Of a stretch of DNA of 5,164 nt, positions 1 through 4,985 are shown piece by piece. Made by a program: the position numbers and the translations under genes. A model generated the notes under the pieces. That model saw nothing but the letters and a program-made list of their open reading frames with translations. It made no database searches and was not told where the DNA came from. Positions within the stretch are counted from its first letter, which is position 1; every line of letters starts with the position of its first letter. The stretch is from an uncultured Clostridia bacterium (GTDB lineage: Bacteria > Bacillota > Clostridia > Peptostreptococcales > Anaerovoracaceae), in assembly GCA_938045615.1 (NCBI GenBank), contig CALIBC010000186.1, positions 1 through 5,164 on the forward strand, in the 5' to 3' direction.

Positions 1-250
1 CAAAACATCTTTCACTCAAATAGTGATGAAGTGTTCTTCTTAATTCTATAACTCCTGTTGCTACTTATATTTTGCTGAACCATTGAAAGAATGACCGCCG
101 CTGCTCGTCGGACAGGTATTGATTTCCCGGTAATGTCGCACACTTCCCATACAAATTGTGCTCATGATCTAAAAAAGCATACACCTTTCCGCTATTTTTT
201 GTCTCATCAACAAAATTGTTTTTAAATATAACTTTTTTTGATTTTATTTG
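1..250. other. Left-edge region without a convincing gene
   Basis: No frame here has a start codon, ribosome binding site and protein of useful length together. The minus strand is open from about 277 down to a TAA at 65-67. Its last 45 or so residues look protein-like (they include KVYAFLDHEHNLYGKC and end in FFQWFSKI), but it has no usable start codon, and another minus-strand frame over the same bases also reads plausibly. It could be the tail of a decayed gene. I do not recognise the family. Positions 200-250 are rich in A/T tracts and directly precede the NSS promoter, where they could act as an UP element. Confidence 0.4.
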
Positions 251-279
251 TTTACAAAGTACAAATTTGATGGTATATT
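251..279 (+). promoter_or_regulatory. Sigma-A-type promoter for the NSS transporter operon
   Basis: A -35 box TTTACA (251-256) and a -10 box TATATT (274-279) are separated by exactly 17 bp. Each matches the housekeeping consensus at five of six positions. T/A-rich tracts lie directly upstream. Transcription would start near 286, giving a leader of about 175 nt before the TTG start codon. This is predicted from sequence only. Confidence 0.65.
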
Positions 280-293
280 ATCTGCGTGCTTGC

Positions 294-403
294 TCAAAGA
301 TTATTTAATCTTTGAAAGACAGACTGTGTACGGATCACAATCCGATCTGCGATTCAACCGAAGGCAGTCCATCGGGCGGCCGGATCCTACTTTAGCTCCG
401 GCT
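294..403 (+). promoter_or_regulatory. Structured 5' leader of the NSS operon (three hairpins)
   Basis: Three inverted repeats lie between the predicted transcription start and the coding region. The first is a perfect 9-bp stem with a 4-nt loop (294-302 with 307-315; core CAAAGATT/AATCTTTG) only a few bases into the transcript. The second is a 5-bp stem (CGGAT 331-335 with ATCCG 340-344). The third is a 6-bp GC-rich stem plus one G-U pair (378-384 with 397-403; core GCCGGA/TCCGGC). None is followed by a U tract, so these are not plain terminators. The first could stabilise the 5' end of the RNA or, as DNA, be an operator next to the start site. I see no T-box, SAM, lysine or glycine riboswitch core. 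Confidence 0.45.
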
Positions 404-450
404 CTCCAAAAGCAAGTAACAAAAAATATCTAACGAAAGAAAGTTATTTA

Positions 451-465
451 GGAGGTTATGTTTTG
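451..465 (+). promoter_or_regulatory. Ribosome binding site that fixes a TTG start
   Basis: GGAGG at 451-455 is followed by 7 nt and then TTG at 463-465, which is good spacing. A closer ATG at 458-460 lies only 2 nt from the Shine-Dalgarno and opens the tiny frame ATG TTT TGA, whose stop overlaps the TTG. The TTG is preferred because the protein then begins MRDQWNSKLGF, the usual NSS amino terminus just before membrane helix 1. Confidence 0.8.
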
Positions 466-1986
466 AGAGATCAATGGAATTCAAAGTTGGGCTTTATGCT
501 TGCCGCAATAGGCTCGGCTGTGGGACTGGGCAATATATGGCGGTTTCCCTATATCGCGGCGGCAAACGGAGGAGGAGCATTTTTGCTTCCGTATTTTTTC
601 GCAATCATCACTGCAGGTATACCTATCCTGATCATGGAATACACTATAGGCAAAACCTACAAGGGAGGCGCACCGGTTTCCCTTGCGAGAATCAACAAGA
701 GATTCGAACTTCTGGGCTGGTTTCAGGTCATGGTGTCATTCATGATAATGGTGTATTATCTTGCGATCATCGTCTGGACCGTAAGCTATGTTGGGTTTTC
801 CTTCAACTTGGCGTGGGGAAAGGATCCCGCTTCATTCTTTGTGAAATTCCTCGGTCTTACCGACGGGCCTCTTTCATTCGGCGGACTCAAGACAAACCTC
901 ATCCTTCCTTTCCTCGGCGTCTGGGCTGTAACCGCTTACATAATGTTCAGGGGAATAAGCAAGGGTATCGAAAGAGCATGTCAGATCGCTCTGCCTGTCC
1001 TGCTTCTTCTTATAGTGATACTTGTGATACGTGGTGTAACTCTGCCGGGTGCCGCCGACGGACTGGAATATATGTTCAAACCGAACTGGTCCGCCCTTAA
1101 ACAATCCGGCGTCTGGGTAGCCGCTTACGGACAGATTTTTTACAGTTTATCCATAGCGTTTGCGATCATGATAACTTATTCCAGCTATCTGCCGCGCAAA
1201 ACGGACGTCGTAAACAGTGCATTCATCACCGCAACGGCAAACCACGGCTTTGAGGTCTTTGCCGGCATCGGAGTATTCTCGATAATGGGGTACATGGCTC
1301 TGCAGCAGGGCGTTCCCGTGGCGAAGGTCGCACAGCAGGGTGTCGGACTTGCGTTCATGACCTTCCCTACCGCTATAAGTTCGCTGCCTGCGCTGAATGC
1401 GCTTTTCGGCATATGTTTCTTCGGTGCACTCCTGATGGCCGGTATCACTTCGCTGGTGTCGATAGCTCAGGCTGTGATCTCAGGTATGCAGGACAAATTT
1501 GAACTCCATCACAAGAAAGCGGTGACAATTGTTCTAGTTCCGGCTTTTCTGCTCAGCTTCCTGTTCATAACGGGTGCAGGTCTGCACATCCTTGACATAG
1601 TGGACGCCTTCACAAATCAGATAGGAATAGCCGTATCCGGAGTTTTGGAAGTTATCCTGATAGGTTGGTTCTTTAACCCTGAAAAACTTAGGCAGGAGGC
1701 AAACCAATTTTCCAATTTCAGTATAGGAAAGTGGTGGACCTGGTCGCTTAAGATCATCACCGTCCTCGTACTGGGCTTTATGACCGTCATGAATATCAAG
1801 AATTTCCTTACCAAAGGATACGGTGACTACAGTCGGCTCGGCGTAGGTGTATTCGGCTGGGGCACGATAGCGGTTATGATTATTGCGGCAATCATCTTTA
1901 CTGTCATGAAAGGTAAAAAAGGTTATGCCGATAACATCCCTACCGAAAAAGAGAGAGAACATGATATGGAAGAGGAGGTAATTTAA
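463..1986 (+). CDS. NSS-family sodium-dependent amino acid transporter (MetP-like)
   Basis: This is a sodium-coupled amino acid importer of the neurotransmitter:sodium symporter family (LeuT fold), 507 residues, in the cytoplasmic membrane. Helix 1 carries the unwound signature GSAVGLGNIWRFP (17-29), where N24 matches the Na1 ligand Asn27 of LeuT. Helix 3 has Y99, matching LeuT Tyr108. Helix 6 has GQIFYSLSIAFA (223-234), with Y227, S228 and S230 at substrate and Na1 positions. Helix 8 has AGITS (326-330), the Na2 site. R27 and D381 correspond to the extracellular gate. E264 sits where chloride-independent bacterial members have LeuT Glu290. Hydrophobic segments beyond D381 and up to about residue 482 suggest roughly 12 helices, then a charged tail (EREHDMEEEVI). 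The small subunit that follows points to the MetP group, known to carry methionine and alanine in Corynebacterium glutamicum. Family is certain; substrate is inferred. Confidence 0.96.
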   Translation: MRDQWNSKLGFMLAAIGSAVGLGNIWRFPYIAAANGGGAFLLPYFFAIITAGIPILIMEYTIGKTYKGGAPVSLARINKRFELLGWFQVMVSFMIMVYYLAIIVWTVSYVGFSFNLAWGKDPASFFVKFLGLTDGPLSFGGLKTNLILPFLGVWAVTAYIMFRGISKGIERACQIALPVLLLLIVILVIRGVTLPGAADGLEYMFKPNWSALKQSGVWVAAYGQIFYSLSIAFAIMITYSSYLPRKTDVVNSAFITATANHGFEVFAGIGVFSIMGYMALQQGVPVAKVAQQGVGLAFMTFPTAISSLPALNALFGICFFGALLMAGITSLVSIAQAVISGMQDKFELHHKKAVTIVLVPAFLLSFLFITGAGLHILDIVDAFTNQIGIAVSGVLEVILIGWFFNPEKLRQEANQFSNFSIGKWWTWSLKIITVLVLGFMTVMNIKNFLTKGYGDYSRLGVGVFGWGTIAVMIIAAIIFTVMKGKKGYADNIPTEKEREHDMEEEVI

Positions 1987-2106
1987 ATGAGCACAGGTGC
2001 GATAGCAATGATGATAATAGGCTGCGTGGGTCTTTGGGGCGGCTGCGCTCTGGCAATTTCCATAGCGGTAAAAAACAGCGTGAAAAACAAAAGGCGCACG
2101 CATTAA
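1987..2106 (+). CDS. metS: MetS-like small subunit of the NSS transporter
   Basis: This 39-residue single-span membrane peptide begins MSTGAIAMMIIGCVGLWGG, a close match to the known pattern of MetS peptides (MST-x-AI-x-MMI, then WGG, one helix, basic tail). The hydrophobic helix runs from about residue 4 to 28. The end KNSVKNKRRTH is strongly basic and should stay in the cytoplasm. The ATG directly follows the TAA of the transporter gene (1984-1986), and its ribosome binding site GAGGAGG (1972-1978) lies inside the last codons of that gene, so the two are probably translationally coupled. In Corynebacterium glutamicum MetS is needed for activity of the NSS partner MetP. Cysteines at 13 and 20 in the helix are noteworthy but unexplained. 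Such peptides are often missed because of their size. Confidence 0.9.
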   Translation: MSTGAIAMMIIGCVGLWGGCALAISIAVKNSVKNKRRTH

Positions 2107-2213
2107 GCATCGCGAGAGTCCCGGTAGCACCGGAGTCCCGATATCGCAAGACTCCCGGTAGCGCCGAGGTCCCGATATCGCAAGACTCCCGATGCTGCGT
2201 GATATCCCGCAAA
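2102..2213. repeat. 17-bp phased TCCCG repeat array (34-bp higher-order unit)
   Basis: TCCCG recurs at 2119, 2136, 2153, 2170, 2187 and 2205, a 17-bp period with one 18-bp step at the end. Two half-units alternate: type A (2119 and 2153, starting TCCCGGTAGC) and type B (2136 and 2170, identical, TCCCGATATCGCAAGAC). The A+B unit of 34 bp is repeated with 31 of 34 identical bases. A decayed B-like unit covers 2102-2118, including the metS stop codon, and the array fades after 2187. Copy 2119 contains the perfect inverted repeat CCGGT-AGC-ACCGG (2121-2133). A period of 17 or 34 is not a multiple of three, so it is not a coding repeat. It lies in the 3' untranslated part of the NSS operon. Confidence 0.85.
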
Positions 2214-2216
2214 CGT

Positions 2217-2264
2217 AAATATAACCCTTGGGTTCATATATCAAGACCCTCGGGTTATATTTTT
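2217..2264 (+). terminator. Rho-independent terminator, possibly bidirectional
   Basis: AAATATAACCC (2217-2227) pairs perfectly over 11 bp with GGGTTATATTT (2252-2262). After a 2x2 mismatch the stem continues with GGG (2230-2232) against CCC (2247-2249), closing a 14-nt loop. The plus strand ends the stem in ATATTTTT, a suitable U tract for the NSS-metS transcript. Read from the minus strand the same hairpin ends in a weaker TTTACGTTT, so it may also stop the convergent ABC operon, which has no other clear terminator after 2350. Confidence 0.75.
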
Positions 2265-2329
2265 CTTGATGGTTATATTTTACGGATTATATTCTACTTG
2301 GGGGGTTATATTTTACTCCGGTTATTCTA
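2253..2329 (+). repeat. Short GGTTATATTT repeat array
   Basis: The 10-mer GGTTATATTT is exact at 2253-2262, 2271-2280 and 2304-2313, with degenerate copies at 2284-2293 (GGATTATATT) and 2320-2329 (GGTTATTCTA). Spacings of 18, 13, 20 and 16 bp are irregular. The first copy is the 3' arm of the terminator, and the complementary arm is at 2217-2226, so each exact copy could form the same 10-bp stem. The array fills the space between the two convergent operons. Confidence 0.7.
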
Positions 2330-2349
2330 TGTGTGCATGAAGATATTTT

Positions 2350-3045
2350 TTACCACGTCAGTCCCATATCATTTTTGTTAAAAAACTCTTCAGGCCTACC
2401 CTTCTTCACTATCTCTCCGTCTTTCATCAACCAGACCCTGTCCGAAACGTTCATGGCGAAATTCATCTCATGAGTCACTATCGCCATCGTCATTCCGCCA
2501 TCAGCAAGCGACTTCATTACATCGAGAACCTCTCCTACCATCTCGGGATCGAGTGCCGATGTCGGCTCATCAAACAACATCACCTCAGGCTTCATGGCAA
2601 GCGCCCTCGCTATCGCCACACGTTGTTTCTGTCCGCCGGAAAGAGATGCGGGGTACACGTACGCCTTGTCGGAAAGCCCCACTCTTTCAAGAAGTTCAAG
2701 CGCATGCTTTCTCGCTTTTTCTTCGCTTTCACCGTTAACCTTTACCGGTGCGATCATTATGTTCTTCACGCTCGTCATGTGCGGAAAGAGATTGAAGTTC
2801 TGGAATACCATCCCCATCTTCTTCCGCACGCTGTTTATATTCTCTTCCAAGACAAGTTCACCGTCAAGTCTGATTTCACCCGATGTCGGAGTTTCAAGAC
2901 GGTTAAGGCACCTCAGGAATGTACTCTTCCCTGAACCCGACGGTCCTATGATGCACACCACCTCGCCGTCATCTATCTTTTCCGTAATTCCGCGAAGAAC
3001 TTCAAGCTCGCCAAACCCCTTTCTCAAATTACTTACCTCTATCAC
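2350..3045 (-). CDS. Polar amino acid ABC transporter, ATP-binding protein
   Basis: This is the ATPase of the importer formed with the permease and binding lipoprotein encoded upstream; it drives uptake by ATP hydrolysis on the cytoplasmic face. It has 231 residues: Walker A GPSGSGKST (34-42), Q-loop Gln82 in MVFQNFNLFPHMT, signature LSGGQ (135-139), Walker B VMLFDE with catalytic Glu160, D-loop SALD (163-166) and switch His192. It belongs to the GlnQ/HisP/ArtP group. The start is GTG at 3045-3043, overlapping the permease gene by 17 nt, with AAAGGAGG (3063-3056) 10 nt upstream. The carboxyl end stops at FFNKNDMGLTW. Relatives of about 240 residues normally continue with a stretch like NP-x-x-x-RT-x-x-FLSK-x-L, so roughly ten residues appear lost or replaced. 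All catalytic motifs are intact, so it is probably functional. Confidence 0.95.
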   Translation of the reverse strand: MIEVSNLRKGFGELEVLRGITEKIDDGEVVCIIGPSGSGKSTFLRCLNRLETPTSGEIRLDGELVLEENINSVRKKMGMVFQNFNLFPHMTSVKNIMIAPVKVNGESEEKARKHALELLERVGLSDKAYVYPASLSGGQKQRVAIARALAMKPEVMLFDEPTSALDPEMVGEVLDVMKSLADGGMTMAIVTHEMNFAMNVSDRVWLMKDGEIVKKGRPEEFFNKNDMGLTW

Positions 3046-3712
3046 TTGCTGCGAGCCTCCTTTCCATAAATGTTACGCCTCTTGACATCACCATGGTTAT
3101 GCACAGATAGACAAGCGCCACACCTATGTATGCCGGAAATGTTTCAAAACTTGATGCATTCCACAGTACGCCTCTCCTCAGAATTTCCACCACTCCGACA
3201 AATGAAAGCACGGCTGTTTCTTTTACGAGAGTGACGACCTCATTTCCGAGTGCCGGCAAAACTATTCTGAACGCCTGTGGAATTATCACGATTCTCATGG
3301 TCAGTCCGCTGCTCATACCCAACGATCTTGCCGCTTCCGTCTGTCCGATATCAACCGCCTGAAGCCCGCTCCTTATTATTTCGGCAACGTATGCGGCACT
3401 GTTCAATCCGCACACGATTATCGCAGGAACGATCTCCATATTACTCCAGTTGAATTCCACTCCGTACTTGTTCAGCAGTTGCGGTATTCCGAACGCCACT
3501 ATAAGTGCCTGCACTATCAACGGCGTTCCGCGCATAACGTCTATGTAAACAGTCGCAACGGCTCTCGGGAACTTCATCTTTGCCAACTTCATCAGTGCAA
3601 ACAGAAATCCCAAAATCACACCTATTATTATTGCGCACAAGGTCACCGCAAGCGTTATTGGCGCCCCTTGCCACGCAATCAGAAAGCCTTTCCAGTAAAG
3701 CCCCAAATCCAT
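3029..3712 (-). CDS. Polar amino acid ABC transporter, permease protein
   Basis: This is the membrane-spanning subunit of an amino acid importer of the HisM/GlnP/TcyB type (binding-protein-dependent permease fold), 227 residues. The first helix covers about 16-40. The conserved segment VMRGTPLIVQ (59-68) is typical of this family. Further helices lie near 93-113, 153-175 and 195-213. The cytoplasmic EAA loop that docks on the ATPase is EAARSLG (126-132), continuing through IPQAFRIVLP (144-153). Only one permease gene is present, so it presumably works as a homodimer. The ATG is preceded by GGAGAG at suitable spacing. It overlaps the ATPase gene by 17 nt and lies 161 bp downstream of the binding-protein gene, a wide gap for one operon. 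The substrate is not determined. Confidence 0.95.
   Translation of the reverse strand: MDLGLYWKGFLIAWQGAPITLAVTLCAIIIGVILGFLFALMKLAKMKFPRAVATVYIDVMRGTPLIVQALIVAFGIPQLLNKYGVEFNWSNMEIVPAIIVCGLNSAAYVAEIIRSGLQAVDIGQTEAARSLGMSSGLTMRIVIIPQAFRIVLPALGNEVVTLVKETAVLSFVGVVEILRRGVLWNASSFETFPAYIGVALVYLCITMVMSRGVTFMERRLAASDRGK
3056..3063 (-). promoter_or_regulatory. Ribosome binding site of the ATPase gene (GTG start)
   Basis: Read on the minus strand this is AAAGGAGG, with 10 nt to the GTG at 3045-3043. It lies within the last codons of the permease gene. It supports the GTG as the true start, because no ATG occurs near the family's conserved amino terminus (MIEVSNLRKGFG). Confidence 0.75.
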
Positions 3713-3753
3713 TTTCTCTCCATTCTATAGTCTCAGCCGGCGTCACGGGTATT

Positions 3754-3772
3754 CGTGAAAATCTTTTTCACG
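3754..3772 (-). other. Intercistronic hairpin between binding protein and permease genes
   Basis: CGTGAAAA (3754-3761) and TTTTCACG (3765-3772) form a perfect 8-bp stem with a 3-nt loop. On the transcribed minus strand it is followed by AATACCCG rather than a U tract, so it is not a strong intrinsic terminator. A hairpin at this place often protects the upstream message from 3' exonucleases or partly attenuates read-through, so that binding protein exceeds permease and ATPase. That role is inferred. Confidence 0.6.
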
Positions 3773-3806
3773 TCTAATCATTTAACTTCAACTCACAGAT
3801 TCGCGG

Positions 3807-3879
3807 AATCAGATCCGAAATCAGATCCGGTTCACAACTATTTTCAGATCTGGAATCACGATCCGGTTTACAACTATTT
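3807..3879 (-). repeat. 36/35-bp imperfect tandem duplication at the binding-protein stop codon
   Basis: On the minus strand, copy 1 runs 3879 to 3844 and copy 2 from 3843 to about 3809. Both begin AAATAGTTGT and share AACCGGATC and GATCTGA. They differ by three substitutions and a one-base gap. The functional TAG (3876-3874) lies in copy 1 and a silent second TAG in copy 2. A shorter unit, AATCAGATCCG on the plus strand, is also repeated at 3807-3817 and 3819-3829, so the spacer seems to have grown by repeated slippage. Confidence 0.8.
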
Positions 3880-4680
3880 CTTGTCGGACTTAAACCATTT
3901 TTTGTAGAGTTTATCGTAAGTTCCGTCTTTCCTGCACGACTTAAGACCGTTGTTGATTTTCTTCAACAGTTTCTTGTTCTCTTTATTGACCGCAAAACCA
4001 TAGGATTCGGCATTGAGAACCTTTCCGACGATTTTGGCTACATTCTGCTGTTTCGCTATGTAACTTTCGGCAACGGGCTTATCGATTATAACCGCATCGA
4101 CCGCCCCTGTTTTCAACTGCTGAACGCATATGTCAAAACCGTTTATTATAACGGCCTTCGCTATCCTTCCTTTCTTTTTAAGTTTCTTGACTTCGTCCGC
4201 ACCTGTGGTGCCGATCTGACTGGCGACTTTCATGCCCGATGACAGCGAATCAAACCCTTTGATTTTGCTGTTATCCTTCTTTACCATTACCACAAGTCCT
4301 GAATCATAATACGTTTCCGAGAAGTCCACTTTTTTCCGTCTTGCCGGATCCTCCGCATTCATGCCCGCAGTTATCATGTCACAGTTCTTTGCCTGAAGCG
4401 CAGGGATCAGCGCGTCAAATTCAAATGCTTTGTACTTTACCTTGAATCCCTCTTTTTTACCTATTGCATCCATCAGATCCATGTCAAATCCGACTATCTT
4501 TCCGTCTTTATCGGTAGTGTCAAAAGGCGGAAAAGTCGGTTCCGTTCCGGCGGTGTAAGTCGGTACCTTATCCTTTTTTTCCGCACTCTTCTTTTCTCCG
4601 CCGCCGCACGCCGCAAGACTGAATGCCATTACAGCAACAAATGCTGCCAAAATCAACTTCTTAAATTTCTTGAATTTCAT
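3874..4680 (-). CDS. Amino acid ABC transporter substrate-binding lipoprotein
   Basis: This extracellular lipid-anchored receptor captures a polar amino acid and delivers it to the permease. It has 268 residues from the ATG at 4680-4678, chosen because AGGAGGT (4695-4689) lies 8 nt upstream and the product then begins with a standard lipoprotein signal: MKFKKFKK, a hydrophobic stretch, and the lipobox LAAC with Cys25. An upstream in-frame ATG at 4746 would add 22 residues before the signal peptide and is rejected. The mature part is a family 3 solute-binding domain: TYTAGTEPTFPPFD (41-54), FEFDALIPALQ (86-96), RRKKVDFSETYY (114-125), SQIGTTG (154-160) and AVIIDKPVAESY (196-207). Arg114, Thr158/159 and Asp200 are the likely contacts for the amino acid backbone. 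The ligand side chain cannot be predicted. GMNAEDPARR seems one residue longer than the usual GMTITPER loop. Many lysines and a C-terminal KWFKSDKK give it a basic surface. Confidence 0.95.
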   Translation of the reverse strand: MKFKKFKKLILAAFVAVMAFSLAACGGGEKKSAEKKDKVPTYTAGTEPTFPPFDTTDKDGKIVGFDMDLMDAIGKKEGFKVKYKAFEFDALIPALQAKNCDMITAGMNAEDPARRKKVDFSETYYDSGLVVMVKKDNSKIKGFDSLSSGMKVASQIGTTGADEVKKLKKKGRIAKAVIINGFDICVQQLKTGAVDAVIIDKPVAESYIAKQQNVAKIVGKVLNAESYGFAVNKENKKLLKKINNGLKSCRKDGTYDKLYKKWFKSDKK

Positions 4681-4688
4681 TTTCTCAT

Positions 4689-4695
4689 ACCTCCT
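4689..4695 (-). promoter_or_regulatory. Ribosome binding site of the binding-protein gene
   Basis: AGGAGGT on the minus strand, 8 nt before the ATG at 4680-4678. It decides the start in favour of the 268-residue lipoprotein over the longer frame from 4746. Confidence 0.85.
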
Positions 4696-4809
4696 AAAAA
4701 ATTTTCTCCTGCATACTTCTCTTATTCCCTGACCGTAAACCAACATGACGCATATGCATAAACATTCAGTTTACCGTATAAAAATATAAAGATGGTTTAT
4801 ATGTTCATG

Positions 4810-4838
4810 ATTATATATTATATCGCATACTAATGCAA
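4810..4838 (-). promoter_or_regulatory. Sigma-A-type promoter of the ABC operon
   Basis: On the minus strand TTGCAT (4838-4833) and TATAAT (4815-4810) are separated by 17 bp; the -10 box is a perfect consensus. A second TATAAT overlaps just upstream (4822-4817) but has no well-spaced -35. Transcription would begin near 4803, leaving about 120 nt of leader. The -35 region contains the small dyad GCAT-N4-ATGC (4826-4837), a possible operator. Confidence 0.65.
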
Positions 4839-4841
4839 TGA

Positions 4842-4870
4842 CTTTTTTTGTGTTTGCGCAAAGAAAAAAG
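4842..4870. promoter_or_regulatory. Palindrome with flanking A/T tracts upstream of the ABC promoter
   Basis: TTTGCGCAAA (4853-4862) is a perfect 10-bp palindrome. It is flanked by C plus seven T (4842-4849) and by six A plus G (4864-4870), which are nearly symmetric about it. It lies about 15 bp upstream of the ABC -35 box, a position suited to an activator site or UP element. It might instead belong to the end region of the neighbouring IS. No regulator can be named. Confidence 0.4.
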
Positions 4871-4985
4871 ACATGTGTTAATTTGCAAAGTAAGTTCCGG
4901 TTTTCATTCATAAAAGAATTTACTCTGAGAAACCTTTTGTGATAGATTTTACTGTGAGAAATATTCCTGCCGGAAAGGAGAAACC
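4870..4985 (+). mobile_element. Probable left end of an IS30-family insertion sequence
   Basis: The transposase gene starting at 4986 implies that the left terminus lies within about 40-150 bp upstream. The direct repeat at 4919-4961 is the best candidate for the end region. The exact border and any target-site duplication cannot be seen because the right end is outside the window. Confidence 0.45.
4919..4961 (+). repeat. 14-bp direct repeat ahead of the IS30 transposase
   Basis: TTTACTCTGAGAAA (4919-4932) and TTTACTGTGAGAAA (4948-4961) match at 13 of 14 bases, 29 bp apart, just upstream of the transposase start. They could be transposase-binding sites within the left end of the element. The exact terminal inverted repeat cannot be set without the right end. 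Confidence 0.6.

Noticed and set aside
1..60. Terminator at the left edge (TCACT-N5-AGTGA, 12-26)
   Set aside because: The stem is only 5 bp and is not followed by a convincing T run on either strand.
248..433. Plus-strand open frame of 61 codons before the NSS gene
   Set aside because: It starts within the -35 box, spans the -10 box and leader hairpins, has no ribosome binding site and a low-complexity, unfamiliar product.
286..462. Known riboswitch or T-box in the NSS leader
   Set aside because: I looked for T-box, SAM, lysine and glycine core motifs and saw none; the leader remains unclassified.
2102..2213. CRISPR array
   Set aside because: The 17/34-bp repeats are directly adjacent without unique spacers, few in number and have no cas genes nearby.
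1534..2244. Minus-strand frames opposite the NSS gene end and spacer
   Set aside because: They are antisense shadows of the NSS coding sequence and repeats; the plus strand holds a certain NSS protein.
2034..2381. Plus-strand frame of 115 codons through the convergent spacer
   Set aside because: It overlaps metS in another frame and runs through the repeat arrays, the terminator and the ATPase end; no ribosome binding site and no protein-like composition.
4681..4746. Longer start for the binding lipoprotein
   Set aside because: The extra 22 residues would precede the signal peptide; the ATG at 4680 has an ideal AGGAGGT and gives a normal lipoprotein start.
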